Shown: positions 1-8,839 of the stretch, in pieces
Layout: the number at the start of each line of letters is the position of its first letter
Numbering within the stretch: position 1 is the stretch's first letter
DNA from: Sva-07 sp963752815
GTDB taxonomy: Bacteria; Actinomycetota; Acidimicrobiia; Acidimicrobiales; Ilumatobacteraceae
NCBI GenBank assembly: GCA_963752815.1
Contig: CAVVZI010000021.1
Coordinates: 543,779 to 607,778 of the forward strand
Direction of reading: 5' to 3'
Length of the DNA stretch: 64,000 bases
Notes under the pieces: generated by a model
The model's database searches: none
What the model was told of the DNA's origin: nothing
What the model saw: only the letters and a program-made list of their open reading frames with translations
Made by a program: the position numbers and the translations under genes

Positions 1-1584
1 CTGATGTTCCCCGATGCGAACATGCACGGGATCGATCTGATCCTGCCCGACTTCACCTACCTGCGGGAGAACGCGCAGCGCATCGAGGCGCTCGTGCTCA
101 CGCACGGCCATGAGGACCACGTCGGCGCCATCCAGTACCTGCTGCGCGATGACGACGGCATCGGCGATCTCCGCGACGATCCGCTGCCGATCTACGGGTC
201 GGCGCTCACCCTCGGCCTGGCCCGGAACCGGGTCGACGAGGCGGGCTTGACCAAGCGCACCGATCTGCGGTCGGTCGGTGACGGCGAGACGGTCACGGTC
301 GGGCCGTTCGACATCGAGTTCATCCCGGTCACCCACTCCGTGCCGCACGCGCACGCGATCGCCGTCCACACGTCGCAGGGTGTCGTGCTGCACTCCGGCG
401 ACTTCAAGATCGACCTGACCCCGGTCGACCACCGGCGCTGTGACCTCGCTCGCCTCGGCGAGCTCGCCAAGGGACCGGGCATCCGGCTGTTGATGAGCGA
501 CTCGACGAACGCCGAGGAGGCGGGCTTCGCGCCGAGCGAAACCAGCGTCGGCACCGTCCTGAACACGCTCTTCGCGCAGCAGCGCGGCAAGCGCATCGTC
601 ACCGCCAGCTTCGCCAGCCACCTCCACCGCATCCAGCAGATCGTCACCGCGGCGATCGCCGACGGACGCGTCATCGCCACGCTCGGGCTGAGCATGAAGA
701 AGAACGTGCGGCTCGGCATCGATCTGGGCGTGCTCGACATCCCCGAGTCGTCGATCGTCGACATCGAGGACATCGACCGGTTCGATCCGGGCGCCGTGTG
801 CATCATCTCCACGGGTTCGCAGGGTGAGCCGATGTCCGCGCTCGGGTTGATGGCGCGGGGCGAGAACAAATGGCTCAAGCTGAACGAGAACGACGTCGTC
901 GTGCTGTCGAGCCACGCGATCCCCGGCAACGAGGGCAACGTCAACAAGGTGATCGACGGCCTCCTCCGCCTCGGTACCGAAGTCGTGCATTCCGGTGTGA
1001 TGGACGTCCACGCCACGGGCCACGCCCAGGCTGACGACATCAAGACCTATCTCTCGATCGTGAACCCCGAGTGGTTCGTGCCGATCCACGGCGAATACCG
1101 CCACATGGTGGCCAACGCCCGGCTCGGTGAGTTGATGGGCGTGCCCCGCGACCACGTGGTGCTCTGCGAGGACGGCGACGTGATCGAGTTGACCGACGGG
1201 GGCCTGCAGCCGGTCGGCCGTGTGCCGAGCGGCTACCTCTACGTCGACGGCATCGTGGGGGATGTCGGCCAGGGTGTCCTCCGCGACCGGCAGAAGCTCG
1301 CCGAGGAGGGTGTGGTCGTCGTGGTCGTCACCGTCGACGTGCAGACCGGCAAGGTGCTCGTCGGTCCGGAGATCATCACCCGTGGCTGGGTGTACGCGCC
1401 CGAGGCCGACGACCTGCTCGACGAGGCGTGCGACACGATCTCCGACGCGGTCGAAAAGGCCCTGTCGAACGGTGTGCGCGACGTCGAGGCCCTCGAACGT
1501 GAAGTGCGCCGCGCGGCCGGCAAGTTCGTCACCGAGCGCACGAAGCGTCGGCCGATGATCGTGCCCGTCGTGATGGAGACCTGA
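1..1584 (+). CDS. rnj: Ribonuclease J (5' end cut by window edge)
   Basis: Metallo-beta-lactamase/beta-CASP ribonuclease that degrades and matures mRNA and rRNA in the cytoplasm. The reading frame is open from base 1 and the first visible residues (MFPDANMHGID) lie about 40 residues into a normal RNase J of about 555 aa, so the true start is upstream. Counting from the Met at base 4, the zinc-binding HGHEDH motif is at residues 34-39, a second ligand region reads HSGDFK near 131, and HGEYRH follows near 362, before the C-terminal RNase J domain. The ligands expected in this region are present, so the enzyme looks active. It is followed after 29 bp by a small lipoprotein gene on the same strand and then by ftsK, an order common in actinobacteria. 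Confidence 0.96.
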   Translation: MMFPDANMHGIDLILPDFTYLRENAQRIEALVLTHGHEDHVGAIQYLLRDDDGIGDLRDDPLPIYGSALTLGLARNRVDEAGLTKRTDLRSVGDGETVTVGPFDIEFIPVTHSVPHAHAIAVHTSQGVVLHSGDFKIDLTPVDHRRCDLARLGELAKGPGIRLLMSDSTNAEEAGFAPSETSVGTVLNTLFAQQRGKRIVTASFASHLHRIQQIVTAAIADGRVIATLGLSMKKNVRLGIDLGVLDIPESSIVDIEDIDRFDPGAVCIISTGSQGEPMSALGLMARGENKWLKLNENDVVVLSSHAIPGNEGNVNKVIDGLLRLGTEVVHSGVMDVHATGHAQADDIKTYLSIVNPEWFVPIHGEYRHMVANARLGELMGVPRDHVVLCEDGDVIELTDGGLQPVGRVPSGYLYVDGIVGDVGQGVLRDRQKLAEEGVVVVVVTVDVQTGKVLVGPEIITRGWVYAPEADDLLDEACDTISDAVEKALSNGVRDVEALEREVRRAAGKFVTERTKRRPMIVPVVMET

Positions 1585-1613
1585 CCGGGCGCGACCGGGT
1601 GACGGGTTCGGGT

Positions 1614-2211
1614 ATGAAGCGGGTGCGTTCCATCGCGCTGGCCGTTGCGGTCGGCGCCCTGGCGCTCGTCGGCTGCTCGAGCGGCGGTTCTGACGGCGAG
1701 GACGCCGATCCCGCTCCGACGACAGCGAACGAGGCCGGAACGTCGAGCGACGCCACCGTGCCGACCTCTGGCGCCGATGTGTCGGATACGACCCTCATGG
1801 CGGTCGATCTGCGACGGGCGGTCGAAGCGGTCGAGCAGGAACTCGGTGGGCCGCAACAGTTCTTCGAGGTGACGGCCACGTCGCAGCTGACGAACGTGTT
1901 CGTGGCGATCGACGAGGCGACGGGGGCCGTGCCCTACGTGTTCGTCGACGGTGAACTCGAGGTTCCCGGCCCGGCGCTCGAGGGCGCGGAGGGGTACACG
2001 TTCGGATCGTCGGCGCTGACGTTCGACGACGACCTCCTCCTGTCGGCGGTTGCCGACGGAGCTCCCGAGCGCCACCATCGACTCCGTCAGCGTCGAGGGC
2101 GGGCCGAACGGAACCGTGCGCTACGTCGTTTCGGCACGCTCGCTCGACGGCGGTTCGCTCGACATCGTGGTCGGGCCGAACGGGGCGATCCAGAGCGTCG
2201 AACCGCTCTGA
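1614..2211 (+). CDS. Small predicted lipoprotein (frameshifted as sequenced)
   Basis: The N-terminus from the ATG at 1614 has a charged start (MKRVRS), a hydrophobic stretch and a lipobox ending LVGC, followed by a Ser/Gly/Asp/Thr-rich linker, so the product is probably an exported lipid-anchored protein. Its function is not recognised. The frame is sensible up to about 2055 and then turns Arg/His-rich. Dropping one G near 2058 restores a frame that reads ADELPSATIDSV and continues with Gly-Gly-Pro-Asn turns to a TGA at 2209-2211, about 198 aa in all. The composition on both sides of the break is that of a real protein, so one inserted base is the likely cause. An in-frame ATG at 1599 is possible but lies before the signal peptide. 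Confidence 0.6.
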
Positions 2212-2303
2212 GCTGGTACGACGCCGGTTCCTGCCCCGCACGCCAGCCGCCGCCGCTGGCGCCATTCCCGCTGGGGTAGCGGTAACCGAGTGTCGGCGAT
2301 TGG

Positions 2304-2309
2304 TACGGT
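2304..2309 (+). promoter_or_regulatory. -10 hexamer (TACGGT) for leaderless ftsK
   Basis: TACGGT lies 9 nt before the ftsK ATG and there is no purine-rich ribosome binding site between them. This spacing puts the transcript start at or next to the ATG, as in leaderless actinobacterial mRNAs. The call rests on the hexamer and spacing only. Confidence 0.35.
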
Positions 2310-2318
2310 GGAACAGCC

Positions 2319-4883
2319 ATGTCCAACTGGGGATCGTCCAAGAAGCGCACATCGTCGACCGCCCGTTCGTCCAAGTCGTCCGGCTCCAAGTCCGGATCGA
2401 GCAAGGCCAGCCCGAGCAAAGCCGGCTCGGGCAAAGGCGGATCCGGCACGGGCGGATCGAGCCGCTCGTCGTCGTCGGCCCCGGTGCGCGACGCCACGCC
2501 GCCCGATCAGCAGGCATCGCGCCGAACACGGGCGAACGCCGAGATGCGCGAGGCGATCGCCGGACGGGAGCACGAGTTCCTCGGACTCGTGTTGATCGGT
2601 GCGGCGATCCTGCTCGGACTCGCCATGTACTTCGACCTCGCCGGCCCGCTGGGACGTGGCGTCGAGACCGTGTTCGGATGGCTCGCCGGGCTCGGTCGCT
2701 ACGCGCTCCCGGTGGTGCTCGCGGCGATCGGTGTGTCGCTCGTCCGTCGAGGCCACACGTCGAGCCCGCTCCGGTTGGGTGTCGGTTGGGCGCTGGTCGC
2801 CCTGTCGTCGCTCGGCCTGCTGCACGTGTTCCGCGGGCCCGACGATCTCACGGCCGACGTCGATCAGCTCGAACCCGCCGGTGGGTGGCTCGGGGCGCTC
2901 GTGGCCGAGCCCCTCAAGGCGCTCCTCGGTTCGGTCGGCGCCACGGTGGTCCTCTTGGTCGTGCTCGTCGGCGGCGTGTTGCTCATCACCCGGACGTCGA
3001 TGCGGACGATGGCGTCGAACACCGGGGGCTTCCTCGCCACGATCGCGCACCCGGTCGGACGGTGGGCCAAATCCGGCCTCGGCAACATCACCACGCTGAA
3101 CAGTGATCGAGCGGAGGGGACCGCGACGAACGACCCCGAGGGCAGGGCCGCCGCCGCCACGTTGTACGACTTCGCCCAGGACGACGACCTGGGGATCGAC
3201 GTGGCCGGCGAACCTCCGAAACGGTCGCGCTTGCCCAAGCCGAAGGTGTCGGTCGGCAGCCAGCCCGGCGTGGCCTCGCCGGACGGCGCCCGCGTGGGCG
3301 AGTGGGTCCTGCCGCCGATGACGTTCCTCGACCGCCCGGGGGAGCAGGCGATCGATCGCAAGGAGGTCGAGGCGCGCGGACGCATGCTCCAGGAGTCGCT
3401 CGCCTCGCACGGCGTCGACACCACGCTCGTCGGGATGACCGTCGGCCCGACCGTCACCCGCTACGAACTCGAACTCGGTCTCGGTGTGAAGGTCGCCCGG
3501 GTCACGAGCCTGCAGAAGGACATCGCCTATGCGATGGCGGCGACCGACGTGCGCATCCTCGCTCCGATCCCCGGCCGTTCGGCGATCGGGGTGGAGGTTC
3601 CGAACCGCCAGCGGCAGTTGGTGGCGCTCGGCGACCTGCTCGCGTCACCCGAGGCGGCCAGGGCCACGAATCCGCTGGAGGTGGCGGTCGGCAAGGACAT
3701 CGCCGGCAAGGCCGTGTTCCTCGACCTGGCCGCCACACCGCACCTGCTGATCGCCGGTGCCACGGGTGCCGGCAAGTCGAGCGGCATCAACTGCATCATC
3801 ACGTCGTTGCTGATGCGCACGACGCCCGACGACGTCCGGTTGATCCTCATCGACCCGAAGCAGGTCGAGATGGGCCAGTACCAGCGCCTGCCCCACCTGC
3901 TGACGCAACCGGTGACGAACCCGAAGAAGGCGGCCAACGCGCTCGGCTGGGCCGTGAAGGAGATGGAGCGCCGCTACGACCTGCTGTCGGAGATGGGCTA
4001 CCGCGACATCGCCGGCTACAACAAGGCCTTCGCCAAGGGCCAGGTCGTCGCCCCGCCGGGATCGACGGTCGAGTACGAGCACCTGACCTACATCGTGGTC
4101 GTCGTCGACGAGCTGAACGACCTGATGATGGTGGCGGCGCGCGACGTCGAGGAGTCGATCACCCGGATCGCCCAGAAGGCTCGAGCCGTCGGCATCCACC
4201 TCATCGTGGCCACCCAGCGGCCGTCGGTGAACGTGATCACGGGTGTGATCAAGGCGAACATCCCGGCGCGCATGGCGTTCGCCGTGTCGAGCCTCACCGA
4301 CTCGCGGGTCATCCTCGACCAACCGGGGGCGGAGAAGCTGGTCGGCAAGGGCGACATGTTGCTCCTGCCGGGCAACTCGTCGGTGTCGAGCCGCATCCAG
4401 GGATCGTTCGTGAGCGAGGACGAGGTGCGCCGGGTGGTGGCCCACTGGCGGGCGCAGTCACCCGAGCCGGTCTACTCGAACGACGTCGAGGTCGGCGGCG
4501 ACCCCGACGCGCCCCAGTTGGGTGGCCCTCCGTCGAACGCGCTCGTGCCGCCGAACCCCCGCACGATGGTCAGCCCGCCGGGGGGGATGCCCGGTCTCGA
4601 TGATTCGCTCGACGTCACGTCCGACGCCAACGCGTTCTCGGCCGGCGACGAGGACGAGGACACCGCCATGATGCGCCAGGCGATGGAACTCATCGTCCGC
4701 AGCCAACTCGGCTCGACCTCGATGCTCCAGCGCAAGCTGAAGGTCGGCTTCGCCCGTGCCGGTCGCATCATGGATCTGCTCGAACAACGCGGCGTCGTCG
4801 GCCCGAGCGAGGGATCGAAGGCCCGCGCCGTCCTGATGACCGTCGAGGAATTCGAACTCCTCCAGCAGAACGGCCAGTTGTAA
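2319..4883 (+). CDS. ftsK: DNA translocase FtsK/SpoIIIE
   Basis: Septum-located ATP-driven DNA pump that clears chromosome ends from the division plane and promotes dimer resolution. The 854-aa protein starts with a Ser/Lys/Gly-rich low-complexity tail (residues 1-70), then four hydrophobic segments between about 85 and 230 that anchor it in the membrane. A variable linker follows, then the motor domain with Walker A GATGAGKSS near residues 480-489 and Walker B VVVVDEL near 594. The C-terminal winged-helix gamma domain (about 785-854) recognises orienting DNA sequences. Length and domain order are normal. It stands on its own leaderless-looking promoter and converges on the enoyl-CoA hydratase gene, with a palindrome between them. 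Confidence 0.96.
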   Translation: MSNWGSSKKRTSSTARSSKSSGSKSGSSKASPSKAGSGKGGSGTGGSSRSSSSAPVRDATPPDQQASRRTRANAEMREAIAGREHEFLGLVLIGAAILLGLAMYFDLAGPLGRGVETVFGWLAGLGRYALPVVLAAIGVSLVRRGHTSSPLRLGVGWALVALSSLGLLHVFRGPDDLTADVDQLEPAGGWLGALVAEPLKALLGSVGATVVLLVVLVGGVLLITRTSMRTMASNTGGFLATIAHPVGRWAKSGLGNITTLNSDRAEGTATNDPEGRAAAATLYDFAQDDDLGIDVAGEPPKRSRLPKPKVSVGSQPGVASPDGARVGEWVLPPMTFLDRPGEQAIDRKEVEARGRMLQESLASHGVDTTLVGMTVGPTVTRYELELGLGVKVARVTSLQKDIAYAMAATDVRILAPIPGRSAIGVEVPNRQRQLVALGDLLASPEAARATNPLEVAVGKDIAGKAVFLDLAATPHLLIAGATGAGKSSGINCIITSLLMRTTPDDVRLILIDPKQVEMGQYQRLPHLLTQPVTNPKKAANALGWAVKEMERRYDLLSEMGYRDIAGYNKAFAKGQVVAPPGSTVEYEHLTYIVVVVDELNDLMMVAARDVEESITRIAQKARAVGIHLIVATQRPSVNVITGVIKANIPARMAFAVSSLTDSRVILDQPGAEKLVGKGDMLLLPGNSSVSSRIQGSFVSEDEVRRVVAHWRAQSPEPVYSNDVEVGGDPDAPQLGGPPSNALVPPNPRTMVSPPGGMPGLDDSLDVTSDANAFSAGDEDEDTAMMRQAMELIVRSQLGSTSMLQRKLKVGFARAGRIMDLLEQRGVVGPSEGSKARAVLMTVEEFELLQQNGQL

Positions 4884-4886
4884 CGA

Positions 4887-4923
4887 CCTGAAACGTCTGG
4901 GGTCAGGCACCGAACGTTTCAGG
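4887..4923. repeat. REP-like palindrome with GGGGTCAGG loop, copy 1
   Basis: Perfect 10-bp arms (CCTGAAACGT and ACGTTTCAGG) enclose a 17-nt loop containing TGGGGTCAGGCACC. It lies between the convergent ftsK and enoyl-CoA hydratase genes. Copies with different arms but the same loop core occur at 14263-14293, 15961-15984 and, reversed, 16011-16045. It could stop transcription from both sides but has no T-run. Confidence 0.7.
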
Positions 4924-4943
4924 CGTGGATCGTCGAGTCGGAC

Positions 4944-5747
4944 TCAGCGGAATTGCGGCGGGCGCTTCTCCGTGAACGCGGCAACAGCTTCGGCGTGCTC
5001 CGGCGTCGACCAGCACTCGGCCAACAGCTGACTTTCGAGACGTTGCACCGCGCGGAGGTCGGTCTCGGCCCCGTTGACCGTGAGCAGTTGTTTGACCATC
5101 CGGGCTTGCGGTGTGGGGCTCGCCGCGAACGCTTCAGCCACCTCCGTCGCCTTGGCGATCAGCGCGTCGTGGTCGTCGACGACGTGGTCGACGAGCCGCA
5201 ACGCAGCCGCCTCGTCGCCGCGCACGATCCGGCCGGTGAGGCACAGATCCGAGGCCGCCCCCCAACCCACCCGCTGGACGAGGAAGTGCGTGCTCGCCAG
5301 TTCGGGCACGAGTCCCACCTTGATGAACACGACACCGATCTTTGCGTCGACCGTCGCCACGATCGCGTCGGCTGGGAGGACCATCGTGATCCCGATCCCG
5401 ACGGCGGCGCCGTGGATCGCCGCGACGACCGGCTTCGAATCACGGATCAACTGCACCCAGTCGATACCCGCCGGCATACCGCCGGAACCGCCTGCGGTGT
5501 CGTTGCCCGGGTCGGTTCCTGAGAGGCGGGTGCCGAACACGGCGTTCATGTCGGCTCCGGCACAGAACCCTCGGCCGGCGCCGGTCATGATGATCGCTCC
5601 CACCGCCGGGTCGTCGTTGGCGCGTCCGATGGCGTCAGCGAGTTCCTCGGCCATGTGGGGTGTCCAGGCGTTGAGCTGATCGGGTCGGTCGAGCGTGATC
5701 GTGGTGATCGCTCCGATCGTCGACGATCGGATGGTGTCGTAGCTCAT
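4944..5747 (-). CDS. Enoyl-CoA hydratase/isomerase family protein
   Basis: Crotonase-fold enzyme of 267 aa, expected to act on acyl-CoA thioesters in fatty acid or amino acid breakdown. The oxyanion-hole signatures are GAGRGFCAGAD (residues 56-66) and IHGAAVGIG (111-119). The PEL segment at 148-150 supplies a Glu at the position of a catalytic Glu in true hydratases, but the other hydratase Glu is not obvious (the second signature has no acidic residue), so the exact reaction is open. Length is normal. It is transcribed away from the SMP-30 gene with 53 bp between the starts. Confidence 0.88.
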   Translation of the reverse strand: MSYDTIRSSTIGAITTITLDRPDQLNAWTPHMAEELADAIGRANDDPAVGAIIMTGAGRGFCAGADMNAVFGTRLSGTDPGNDTAGGSGGMPAGIDWVQLIRDSKPVVAAIHGAAVGIGITMVLPADAIVATVDAKIGVVFIKVGLVPELASTHFLVQRVGWGAASDLCLTGRIVRGDEAAALRLVDHVVDDHDALIAKATEVAEAFAASPTPQARMVKQLLTVNGAETDLRAVQRLESQLLAECWSTPEHAEAVAAFTEKRPPQFR

Positions 5748-5800
5748 CGAGGAAGCGTGGCACGGCTCCGCTCGGGGGAACGAGGTGCAGCTTTGGCAAC

Positions 5801-6754
5801 ATGAGCGCCATGCCTGACGTTCTGGAACTGACGCCCGAGTTGACCGAGATCACGACCGGTCTCCGCTTTCCCGAGGGGCCGATCGCGATGCCCGACGGAT
5901 CGATCGTGCTCGTCGAGATGTTCGGGCCGCGGCTCACACGCGTGGCCCCCGACGGAACGAAGTCGACGATCGCCGAGATCGAGGGCGGTCCCAACGGTGC
6001 GGCCGTCGGGCCCGACGGTGCGATCTACCTGTGCAACAACGGCGGGTGTTTCGCGGCGGCCGAGTTCGGCGGGATGATGTTCCCGGGCGCCTTCGTGCCC
6101 GAGCAGTACCGCGGCGGTCGGATCCAGCGCGTCGATCCTCATGACGGCACCGTCACCGACCTGTACACCGAATGCGACGGCCGGCCGTTGCGAGCGCCGA
6201 ACGATCTGGTGATGGACGGTCACGGCGGGTTCTACTTCACCGACCACGGCATCCGCGACCACGCCACGCGGACCAGCGACCTGACGGCGATCTACTACGC
6301 CCGAGCGGACGGGTCGGAGATCCGGGAGGTCGTGTTCCCCGTCGAGGGGCCGAACGGCATCGGTCTGTCGCCCGACTCCGACACGCTCTACTGGGCCGAG
6401 ACGACGACCGGACGTGTGTTCCGGCGCGCCGTCGTGGCGGTGGGACAACTCGCCGAACCCGTGCCGCTCGACCTCAGCGGTGTGCTGTACGGGCTCCCCG
6501 GCATGCAGTACCTCGACTCGCTCGCCGTCGACGGTGAGGGATGGGTCTGCGCGGCCACCCTGTTCAACGGCGGTATCACGGCGATCTCGCCCGACGGCAC
6601 CCAGGTGGAGCATCACGCCACGGGCGACCTGATGACCACCAACATCTGCTTCGGCGGCGACGATCTCCGCACCGCGTACGTCACCTTGTCGAGCACCGGG
6701 CGCCTCGTGTCGTTCCCCTGGCCCCGCCCCGGCCTCCGCCTCGCCCACCAATAG
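5801..6754 (+). CDS. SMP-30/gluconolactonase/LRE family beta-propeller hydrolase
   Basis: Predicted lactone hydrolase of 317 aa with a six-bladed propeller. The family start motif LRFPEGP is at residues 21-27 and supplies the metal-binding Glu25. Later blades carry APNDLVMD and PNGIGLSPD, which hold the Asn and Asp metal ligands. Repeating YxxxxDGS-type blade motifs run to the C-terminus. The actual sugar-acid or other lactone substrate cannot be read from sequence. The ATG at 5801 is the first of two closely spaced Met codons (residue 4 is also Met). No signal peptide is seen, so it should be cytoplasmic. The next gene, rimO, is separated by a long hairpin. Confidence 0.85.
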   Translation: MSAMPDVLELTPELTEITTGLRFPEGPIAMPDGSIVLVEMFGPRLTRVAPDGTKSTIAEIEGGPNGAAVGPDGAIYLCNNGGCFAAAEFGGMMFPGAFVPEQYRGGRIQRVDPHDGTVTDLYTECDGRPLRAPNDLVMDGHGGFYFTDHGIRDHATRTSDLTAIYYARADGSEIREVVFPVEGPNGIGLSPDSDTLYWAETTTGRVFRRAVVAVGQLAEPVPLDLSGVLYGLPGMQYLDSLAVDGEGWVCAATLFNGGITAISPDGTQVEHHATGDLMTTNICFGGDDLRTAYVTLSSTGRLVSFPWPRPGLRLAHQ

Positions 6755-6801
6755 CCGCCAGCCCGCCAGCCAGCCGCCAGCCAGCCGACGGGTCAAATCG
6801 T

Positions 6802-6853
6802 CGTTTGCGTCGGGATTTTCGAGGAGCGTCCCTCGGAAATCTTGACGCAAACG
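6802..6853. repeat. Long hairpin between SMP-30 gene and rimO
   Basis: Two 23-nt arms (6802-6824 and 6831-6853) match at 20 positions and enclose a 6-nt loop. The outer part reads CGTTTGCGTC against GACGCAAACG. The hairpin ends 20 bp before the rimO -10 hexamer. It may act as a terminator for the upstream gene or be a mobile palindrome. It is preceded by short GCCAGCC direct repeats (about 6754-6786). Confidence 0.7.
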
Positions 6854-6872
6854 GGGATGGACGGTGTGGAGA

Positions 6873-6878
6873 TAGCGT
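6873..6878 (+). promoter_or_regulatory. -10 hexamer (TAGCGT) for leaderless rimO
   Basis: TAGCGT lies 8 nt before the rimO ATG at 6887, with no ribosome binding site. The same hexamer at nearly the same distance precedes the FKBP gene (20875-20880). This supports the chosen rimO start over an upstream in-frame ATG at 6842 that falls inside the hairpin. Confidence 0.4.
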
Positions 6879-6886
6879 GGCTGACC

Positions 6887-8206
6887 ATGTCACAGCGGTT
6901 CTACATCGAGACGCTGGGCTGCCCGAAGAACGATGTCGACTCCGACAAGTTGGTCGGTGCGTTGCTCGCCGACGGCATGGAGGCGACCGACGATGCGGCC
7001 CTCGCCGACCTCGTGGTCGTCAACACCTGCGCGTTCATCGACGAAGCGCGCCGTGAGTCGATCGACACGATCCTCGCGCTCGACGAACTCCGCATGGACG
7101 GCTCGCGGCTCGTGGTCACCGGATGCATGGCCGAGCGCTACGGCGACGAACTCGCCGCCGAACTACCCGAGGTCGACCAGGTCGCCGGCTTCGGCCAGTC
7201 GTTCACCGCCGCGCCCGTCGCGACGAGCACCGCTCCGGCCACCGGCCGCAAGTTGATCCCGGTGTCGAGCACGGCGATCCCGACGTTCGACCTGCTCAAC
7301 CTGCCGAGACCGAAGTCGGCCGTCCCGTGGGCCTACGTGAAGATCGCCGAAGGGTGCGACCGGTCGTGCGGATTCTGTGCGATCCCGAGTTTCCGCGGGC
7401 CCCAACGCAGCCGCGACGTGGCCTCGATCCTCGCCGAGGTCGAGCAGCTCGAGGCGCGCGAGATCGTGCTCGTCGCCCAGGACCTGGCGTCGTACGGCAA
7501 GGATCGTCCGGGGGAGCTGGGCGCCGGATCGATCGTCCCGCTCGTCGAGGCCGTCGCCGCGGTCACCGATCGCGTCCGCCTGCTCTACCTCTATCCGAGC
7601 GACCTGTCCGATGCGCTGATCGACGTCATCTGCGCGTCCGGTGTGCCGTACTTCGACCTGTCGCTCCAGCACGTGAGCAAGCCGCTGCTGCGCCGGATGC
7701 GCCGGTGGGGTGACGGGCAACGATTCCTCGATCGCATCGCCGACATCCGCGCCCGCGAGCCCGATGCGGCCTTCCGCAGCAACTTCATCGTCGGCTATCC
7801 CGGCGAGACCGAGGCCGACCACGACCAGCTGCTCGATTTCGTCGAACGGGCGCAGCTCGACTGGTGCGGTTTCTTCAGCTACAGCCGCGAAGACGGCACG
7901 TATGCCGCCGATCTCGACGGTGCCGTCGATCCGCATCTGATGAACGAGCGACTCGCCGAACTCCGCGAGTTGCAGGACGACATCACGGCCAACCGTCGCG
8001 ACGCGCTCATCGGCACGACCGTGTCGGTACTCGTGGACGCGCCCGGTGTGGGCCGGACGCATCGCGAGGCGCCGGAAATCGACGGCGTCGTCCACGTCGG
8101 CGAGAATGTCGCCGTGGGGAGCTTCGCCGAGGTCGAGATCGTCGATGCACTCGGGCCCGATCTCGTGGCCGCCGGATTCGATCTGGCGTTGCTGGACGGC
8201 GAGTGA
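6887..8206 (+). CDS. rimO: Ribosomal protein uS12 Asp methylthiotransferase RimO
   Basis: Radical SAM enzyme that puts a methylthio group on the conserved aspartate of ribosomal protein S12. In the 439-aa protein the N-terminal MTTase domain carries cluster cysteines C12 (ETLGCPKN), C48 (VNTCAF) and C80 (TGCMAER). The radical SAM triad CDRSCGFC gives C157, C161 and C164. A TRAM domain follows from about residue 370. The ETLGCPKN start and the length separate it from the tRNA enzyme MiaB. pgsA follows after 24 bp and then cinA, a conserved actinobacterial order. Confidence 0.95.
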   Translation: MSQRFYIETLGCPKNDVDSDKLVGALLADGMEATDDAALADLVVVNTCAFIDEARRESIDTILALDELRMDGSRLVVTGCMAERYGDELAAELPEVDQVAGFGQSFTAAPVATSTAPATGRKLIPVSSTAIPTFDLLNLPRPKSAVPWAYVKIAEGCDRSCGFCAIPSFRGPQRSRDVASILAEVEQLEAREIVLVAQDLASYGKDRPGELGAGSIVPLVEAVAAVTDRVRLLYLYPSDLSDALIDVICASGVPYFDLSLQHVSKPLLRRMRRWGDGQRFLDRIADIRAREPDAAFRSNFIVGYPGETEADHDQLLDFVERAQLDWCGFFSYSREDGTYAADLDGAVDPHLMNERLAELRELQDDITANRRDALIGTTVSVLVDAPGVGRTHREAPEIDGVVHVGENVAVGSFAEVEIVDALGPDLVAAGFDLALLDGE

Positions 8207-8230
8207 CGGCACGGTCGGGGTGATTCGCTG

Positions 8231-8809
8231 ATGGTCGAATCGAGCCAGATCGCCACCTGGGCGAACGCCGTCACCGTCGGGCGGCTGCTGTTGTCGCCAT
8301 TGATGTTCTGGGTGATCCCGAACCACGACCGCGGTTCGTGGATCGCCTTCGTGCTGTGGGTGATCTTCTCGCTCAGTGACGGCATCGACGGCTGGATCGC
8401 CCGGCGCCACGGGGTCACCACGGCCGGCGCGTTCCTCGATCCGCTCGCCGACAAGGTGCTCATCCTCGGCGCGATGTTCACGCTCGTGTCGACCGGTGTG
8501 TTCTGGGTGGTGCCGGTGATCATCATCGCCGCCCGCGAGGTGACCATCAGCGTGTATCGGGTGATCGTCGGCGGCCGCGGCATCAGCGTTCCGGCGAGCA
8601 AACTGGCGAAGTACAAGACGTTCAGCCAGCAGCTCGCGGTCGGGTTCGCGTTGCTGCCGCTCACCGCGCTCGACGCGACGTGGCTGTGGAACGGGTTCCT
8701 CTGGGCTGCCGTGGTCCTCGCCCTCGTCAGCGGTGCCCAGTACCTGCGGGCCGCCCGTCAGATGCGGCCGATCGACGAGTCGACGCCGGTCGCGGGCACC
8801 TTCGGGTGA
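8231..8809 (+). CDS. pgsA: CDP-diacylglycerol--glycerol-3-phosphate 3-phosphatidyltransferase
   Basis: Integral membrane enzyme that makes phosphatidylglycerolphosphate, the first committed step to phosphatidylglycerol and cardiolipin. The 192-aa protein has the CDP-alcohol phosphotransferase signature with D53, G54, A57, R58, G66, D70 and D74 in the right spacing, surrounded by several hydrophobic helices. Length is normal for PgsA. It sits between rimO and cinA on the same strand with short gaps. The actinobacterial homologue PgsA2 or a related CDP-alcohol transferase cannot be fully excluded, but this gene order favours PgsA. Confidence 0.9.
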   Translation: MVESSQIATWANAVTVGRLLLSPLMFWVIPNHDRGSWIAFVLWVIFSLSDGIDGWIARRHGVTTAGAFLDPLADKVLILGAMFTLVSTGVFWVVPVIIIAAREVTISVYRVIVGGRGISVPASKLAKYKTFSQQLAVGFALLPLTALDATWLWNGFLWAAVVLALVSGAQYLRAARQMRPIDESTPVAGTFG

Positions 8810-8839
8810 ACCCCACACGTCCCACCGAGGAGGACCGCG

